A stretch of 64,000 nt of DNA from an uncultured Verrucomicrobia subdivision 3 bacterium (lineage in GTDB: Bacteria; Verrucomicrobiota; Verrucomicrobiia; Limisphaerales; DASXHY01): contig CALBZA010000085.1 in NCBI GenBank assembly GCA_937890005.1, forward strand, positions 1 to 64,000, read 5' to 3'. This document shows, piece after piece, positions 61,804 through 64,000 of this stretch (position 1 is the stretch's first letter; every line of letters starts with the position of its first letter). A model generated the notes under the pieces. The model was not told the origin of the DNA. It saw nothing but the letters and a program-made list of their open reading frames with translations, and made no database searches. The position numbers and the translations under genes were made by a program.

Positions 61804-62800
61804 CCTTCCATGCTGGATTCTTCTGTTGTTCTCGGCGTTGCGCTGGACGGCGCCCGCGGGAGCGGCGGAAGCGGTCACATTTCGGCTCAAGACCGGTGAC
61901 AGAATTTCCGGAACCATTGTCGGGCTAAACACGAACGCCTTTGTTCTCTCCAACAGCTGGGTTTCCGCGCTGACAATTCCCCGAAGTCGTGTCGCATCGA
62001 TCACCACCAACGTGCCCGCAGGCGTGAATGGCACGGAGGTGATGGTGTTTCAGGAGGTGGGACCTCCGACGCCGACCGCGAACCCAGCGAAGCCCAAGAA
62101 CTGGAAAGGGGAAGCCCAGGTCGGGCTCGATCTCCTGTTCGGTGCCAAGGATCGCCAGATCGTTTACGGACGGTTCAAGCTGAACTACCAGAAACAGTAT
62201 GCCTCCGATCCAAAGAAGTTTTTCAGGAATGCATTCGACTATTCGGTCGAATACGGCGTGACCGAAACTCGCTATGAGGATGAGAACGGCGTTTTCCGAC
62301 GCAGCCGCGAAAGAACATCCGACCGGATGTACGTCAGCGACAAGATGGCGTTCGACCTCATGGGACCGTGGTACGTTTACAATGTGGCCGGCGGCGGATA
62401 CGACCACATTCTTCGCATCAACGCCCAGTATGAAGCAGGACCGGGCGCTGGTTATCATCTTATTACCCGAACCAACTTCACTCTGAACACGGAAGCCGGC
62501 CTTGTTTACCAGGCGCAATATCGCAGTGATGAAACGGAGGTGGAGGATGTGTATTACCGCCTCGCTCAGGACATCACATGGAAGTTGTGGAGCAAGGTGA
62601 GCATCGTCGAAAAGTTGGAGTATTTCCCGCGCGTCAACCTGACAGGCCATCGGATGCGGTTCGAAACAACGCTCCGGTACGATCTCTGGAAGAATCTCGC
62701 GCTGAATCTGACAGTGCTGGATCTCTACGACACCGATCCGGCCGAAGGGATAGGAAGGAACGAACTGCAGGTGCGGTCTTCGCTGGGACTCAAGTTCTGA
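61778..62800 (+). CDS. DUF481-type outer membrane protein
   Basis: A 340-residue exported protein. MMSRTRSLNLPCWILLLFSA is the signal; AEAVTFRLKTGDRISGTIV forms a short N-terminal domain (an SH3-like motif also seen in other DUF481 proteins). The rest is an amphipathic beta-barrel of the DUF481 (YdiY) type, with GEAQVGLDLLFGAKDRQIVYGRF, YGVTETRYE and ending in F. Beta-barrels in the outer membrane end in aromatic residues. The 26-nt overlap with the previous gene indicates an operon. ATGs at 61778 and 61781 are equivalent. Confidence 0.82.
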   Translation: MMSRTRSLNLPCWILLLFSALRWTAPAGAAEAVTFRLKTGDRISGTIVGLNTNAFVLSNSWVSALTIPRSRVASITTNVPAGVNGTEVMVFQEVGPPTPTANPAKPKNWKGEAQVGLDLLFGAKDRQIVYGRFKLNYQKQYASDPKKFFRNAFDYSVEYGVTETRYEDENGVFRRSRERTSDRMYVSDKMAFDLMGPWYVYNVAGGGYDHILRINAQYEAGPGAGYHLITRTNFTLNTEAGLVYQAQYRSDETEVEDVYYRLAQDITWKLWSKVSIVEKLEYFPRVNLTGHRMRFETTLRYDLWKNLALNLTVLDLYDTDPAEGIGRNELQVRSSLGLKF

Positions 62801-62813
62801 TGCTCGCTCGTGC

Positions 62814-63359
62814 TCAGCGGCCTGATATGGCCGGTGCGGATTTCAGCTGAAGAATCTTTTCCACGATCGCTTCCAGGTTCGGGAGGATGAAATCGTGATG
62901 AACCTTTCCGTTCCACGGTGACTGAATCAACAGGGACGTGCAGTTCACTGCGCGCGCTGCTTCGGCATCCTGCCACTTGTCGCTGATGACAAAGCACCGG
63001 TTCAGGTCCAGCTGCCATTTGTATTTCGCCTCCTTCAGCAATCCCGGATTCGGCTTCCGGCAGGGGCATCGGTCCGATTCCTCGTGCGGGCAGAGCAGGA
63101 TGTCGTCGATGGGAAAGACCTTGCGCAGCCGGTCATGCATGTAATCCAGTTCGCGCCGTGAGAGATTGCCACTCGCGATTCCCGGCTGGTTTGTCGTGAC
63201 GAAAATCATCAAGCCCGACGATTTCAGTTTTTCCAGCAGAGGTGCGGCGGTTTCGTTGATCTTGAACTCGGCAAGCGATGCCGGAGCGACCTGGCTGTTG
63301 CCCTGCACCCGGGCCTGGTTCAGCACTCCATCGCGCTCAATGAATACTCCCGTTTTCAT
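62814..63359 (-). CDS. HAD-family phosphatase (GmhB-like) with altered nucleophile
   Basis: A 181-residue HAD-IIIA protein resembling D-glycero-D-manno-heptose 1,7-bisphosphate phosphatase. Its zinc loop LLCPHEESDRCPCRKPNPG and motifs VTTNQPGIASG and VISDKWQDAEAARA fit. In the first motif FIERDGVLN, the nucleophilic Asp is replaced by Glu8 (Asp10 is kept). HAD enzymes need Asp there, so activity is doubtful. It is read cleanly on the DNA (GAG codon) and has no other damage. It starts 30 nt downstream of the IS256 remnant. Confidence 0.85.
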   Translation of the reverse strand: MKTGVFIERDGVLNQARVQGNSQVAPASLAEFKINETAAPLLEKLKSSGLMIFVTTNQPGIASGNLSRRELDYMHDRLRKVFPIDDILLCPHEESDRCPCRKPNPGLLKEAKYKWQLDLNRCFVISDKWQDAEAARAVNCTSLLIQSPWNGKVHHDFILPNLEAIVEKILQLKSAPAISGR

Positions 63360-63388
63360 ACAAATTTTTCTCGCGCAAATTGGCAGCG

Positions 63389-64000
63389 CTATCTCTTCAA
63401 CTTTCGTTCATCGCGGGTGCGGCGTTTGAGTTCCATGTTGACGCGTTCGAGCGCATTGGAGGTGCAGGCGTTTTTGATGGCTGACGGGCAGCGCAAAAAC
63501 AGTAAAGCCCTGCGGGAGATTTTCTTCCATCCAGCAGGCGAGTTTGGGCGCGTTCTTGGAGTAGTGGGTGACGATTTCCTTGAGCCGCGCTTCGGCTGCA
63601 GCGCGGCTTGAAGCTTCGAAGACACTTCGAATGGCCCGGGCGACTTCAGCGCGCTGATCCAGGCGCGGGACGTAAGCCTGGGCGTTTTGCTGAAGGTGGA
63701 ATTGGCAGCGTTGCCAGGGGACGGAGCCGAAAACGGCCTGACGGGCGGCGGCCATGCCGGGATGATCATCACTGACGATGAAGGTGACGCCGCACAGGCC
63801 GCGCTGGACCAGGCTTTGGAAGAAGTTGCGCCAGTGCGCTTCGGCTTCGCTGAGCCCGACGCTCACGCCGAGAATAACGCGCTGGCCCTCGGGAGTGATG
63901 CCTAGGGCGATGAGGAGGGCGCAATCGCGGAGCTGGCCGTCGTGGCGGACCTTTTCGTAACGGGCGTCGAAGATGAGATAGGGACAACGACTCAAGGGCC
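63389..64000 (-). pseudogene. IS256-family transposase remnant (partial, frameshifted)
   Basis: The 5' end lies beyond the window. The frame encodes FDARYEKVR (first catalytic Asp), IVSDDHPGM (second Asp) and MEENLPQGFTVFALP, the pattern of mutator-type (IS256) transposases. Near 63460 the frame breaks; the other frame continues as CTSNALERVNMELKRRTR, the normal end of the catalytic region, so about two bases are missing. After RRTR the sequence no longer matches the family and stops at 63389, so the 3' end is lost. The element is therefore dead. No terminal repeat can be seen inside the window. Confidence 0.85.

Noticed and set aside
1..64000. CRISPR array, prophage, integron or toxin-antitoxin system
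   Set aside because: No regularly spaced direct repeats, phage genes, integrase or paired toxin/antitoxin genes were seen. The only mobile-type items are the IS256 remnant and short repeat units.

Overview
The window is a dense bacterial chromosome segment of roughly 55-60% G+C. It carries about 60 protein genes, one tRNA and the remains of one insertion sequence at its right edge. The gene content is that of a Gram-negative with an outer membrane: LolD with an FtsX-type permease, a type II secretion (T2SS) gene cluster, a family 9 glycosyltransferase, many lipoproteins and a DUF481-type outer membrane protein. Several traits fit a member of the Verrucomicrobiota (Limisphaerales/Pedosphaera-like), which is an inference and not proven: a T2SS of this gene order with a two-part secretin, a PL22/GH105 pectin pair, a TrhO-RluA fusion, and intergenic repeat words next to a GxxExxY gene. 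There is no sign of a plasmid, prophage or CRISPR array.

Layout. 0.1-12.6 kb: mixed housekeeping and stress genes. These are an SDR oxidoreductase, an RsmH-family methyltransferase, a fused rhodanese (TrhO)/pseudouridine synthase, OxyR with a YkgJ-type protein, an OsmC/membrane-protein pair, a GAF-PAS sigma-54 activator, Dus, and RnhB-YraN. 12.6-18 kb: a small zinc-ribbon-like ORF, tRNA-Val(CAC), two convergent rhomboid proteases, a TPMT-type methyltransferase and a LolD/permease pair. 18.2-24.8 kb: glutamate synthase gltB and gltD, interrupted by a GxxExxY gene bracketed by 29-bp inverted repeats. 24.9-39 kb: NUDIX protein, REC-GAF-PAS histidine kinase, Hsp70, CoaB, phosphoesterase, RecG, small lipoproteins, TerC and Mfd. 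39-42 kb: divergent pectin-oligosaccharide genes (PL22 lyase and GH105 hydrolase) and a small lipoprotein. 42-57.3 kb: a DksA-like protein, a glycine-rich secreted protein behind a sigma-54-like promoter, and then a tightly overlapped T2SS operon (E, F, G, H, I, J, K, L, M, C, D N-part, D C-part, histidine kinase). 57.3-64 kb: a DHPS-like protein, FmdB-type zinc ribbon, acylphosphatase, phosphoesterase, heptosyltransferase-like GT9, two secreted proteins, a heptose-bisphosphatase-like HAD protein and a decayed IS256-type transposase.

How the parts work together. The T2SS genes overlap by 4 to 26 nt, or are a few tens of nt apart, and so look like one transcript. The products of the pectin locus and the glycine-rich protein carry export signals, but nothing shows that they are T2SS cargo. 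The most unusual feature is the secretin. The N0-N2 domains plus the first half of N3 are on one polypeptide. The second half of N3 plus the pore-forming domain are on a second polypeptide with its own signal peptide. The break lies in the glycine-rich N3 loop. A second theme is intergenic repeat units, at least four unrelated word families, one of which encloses the GxxExxY gene inside gltBD.
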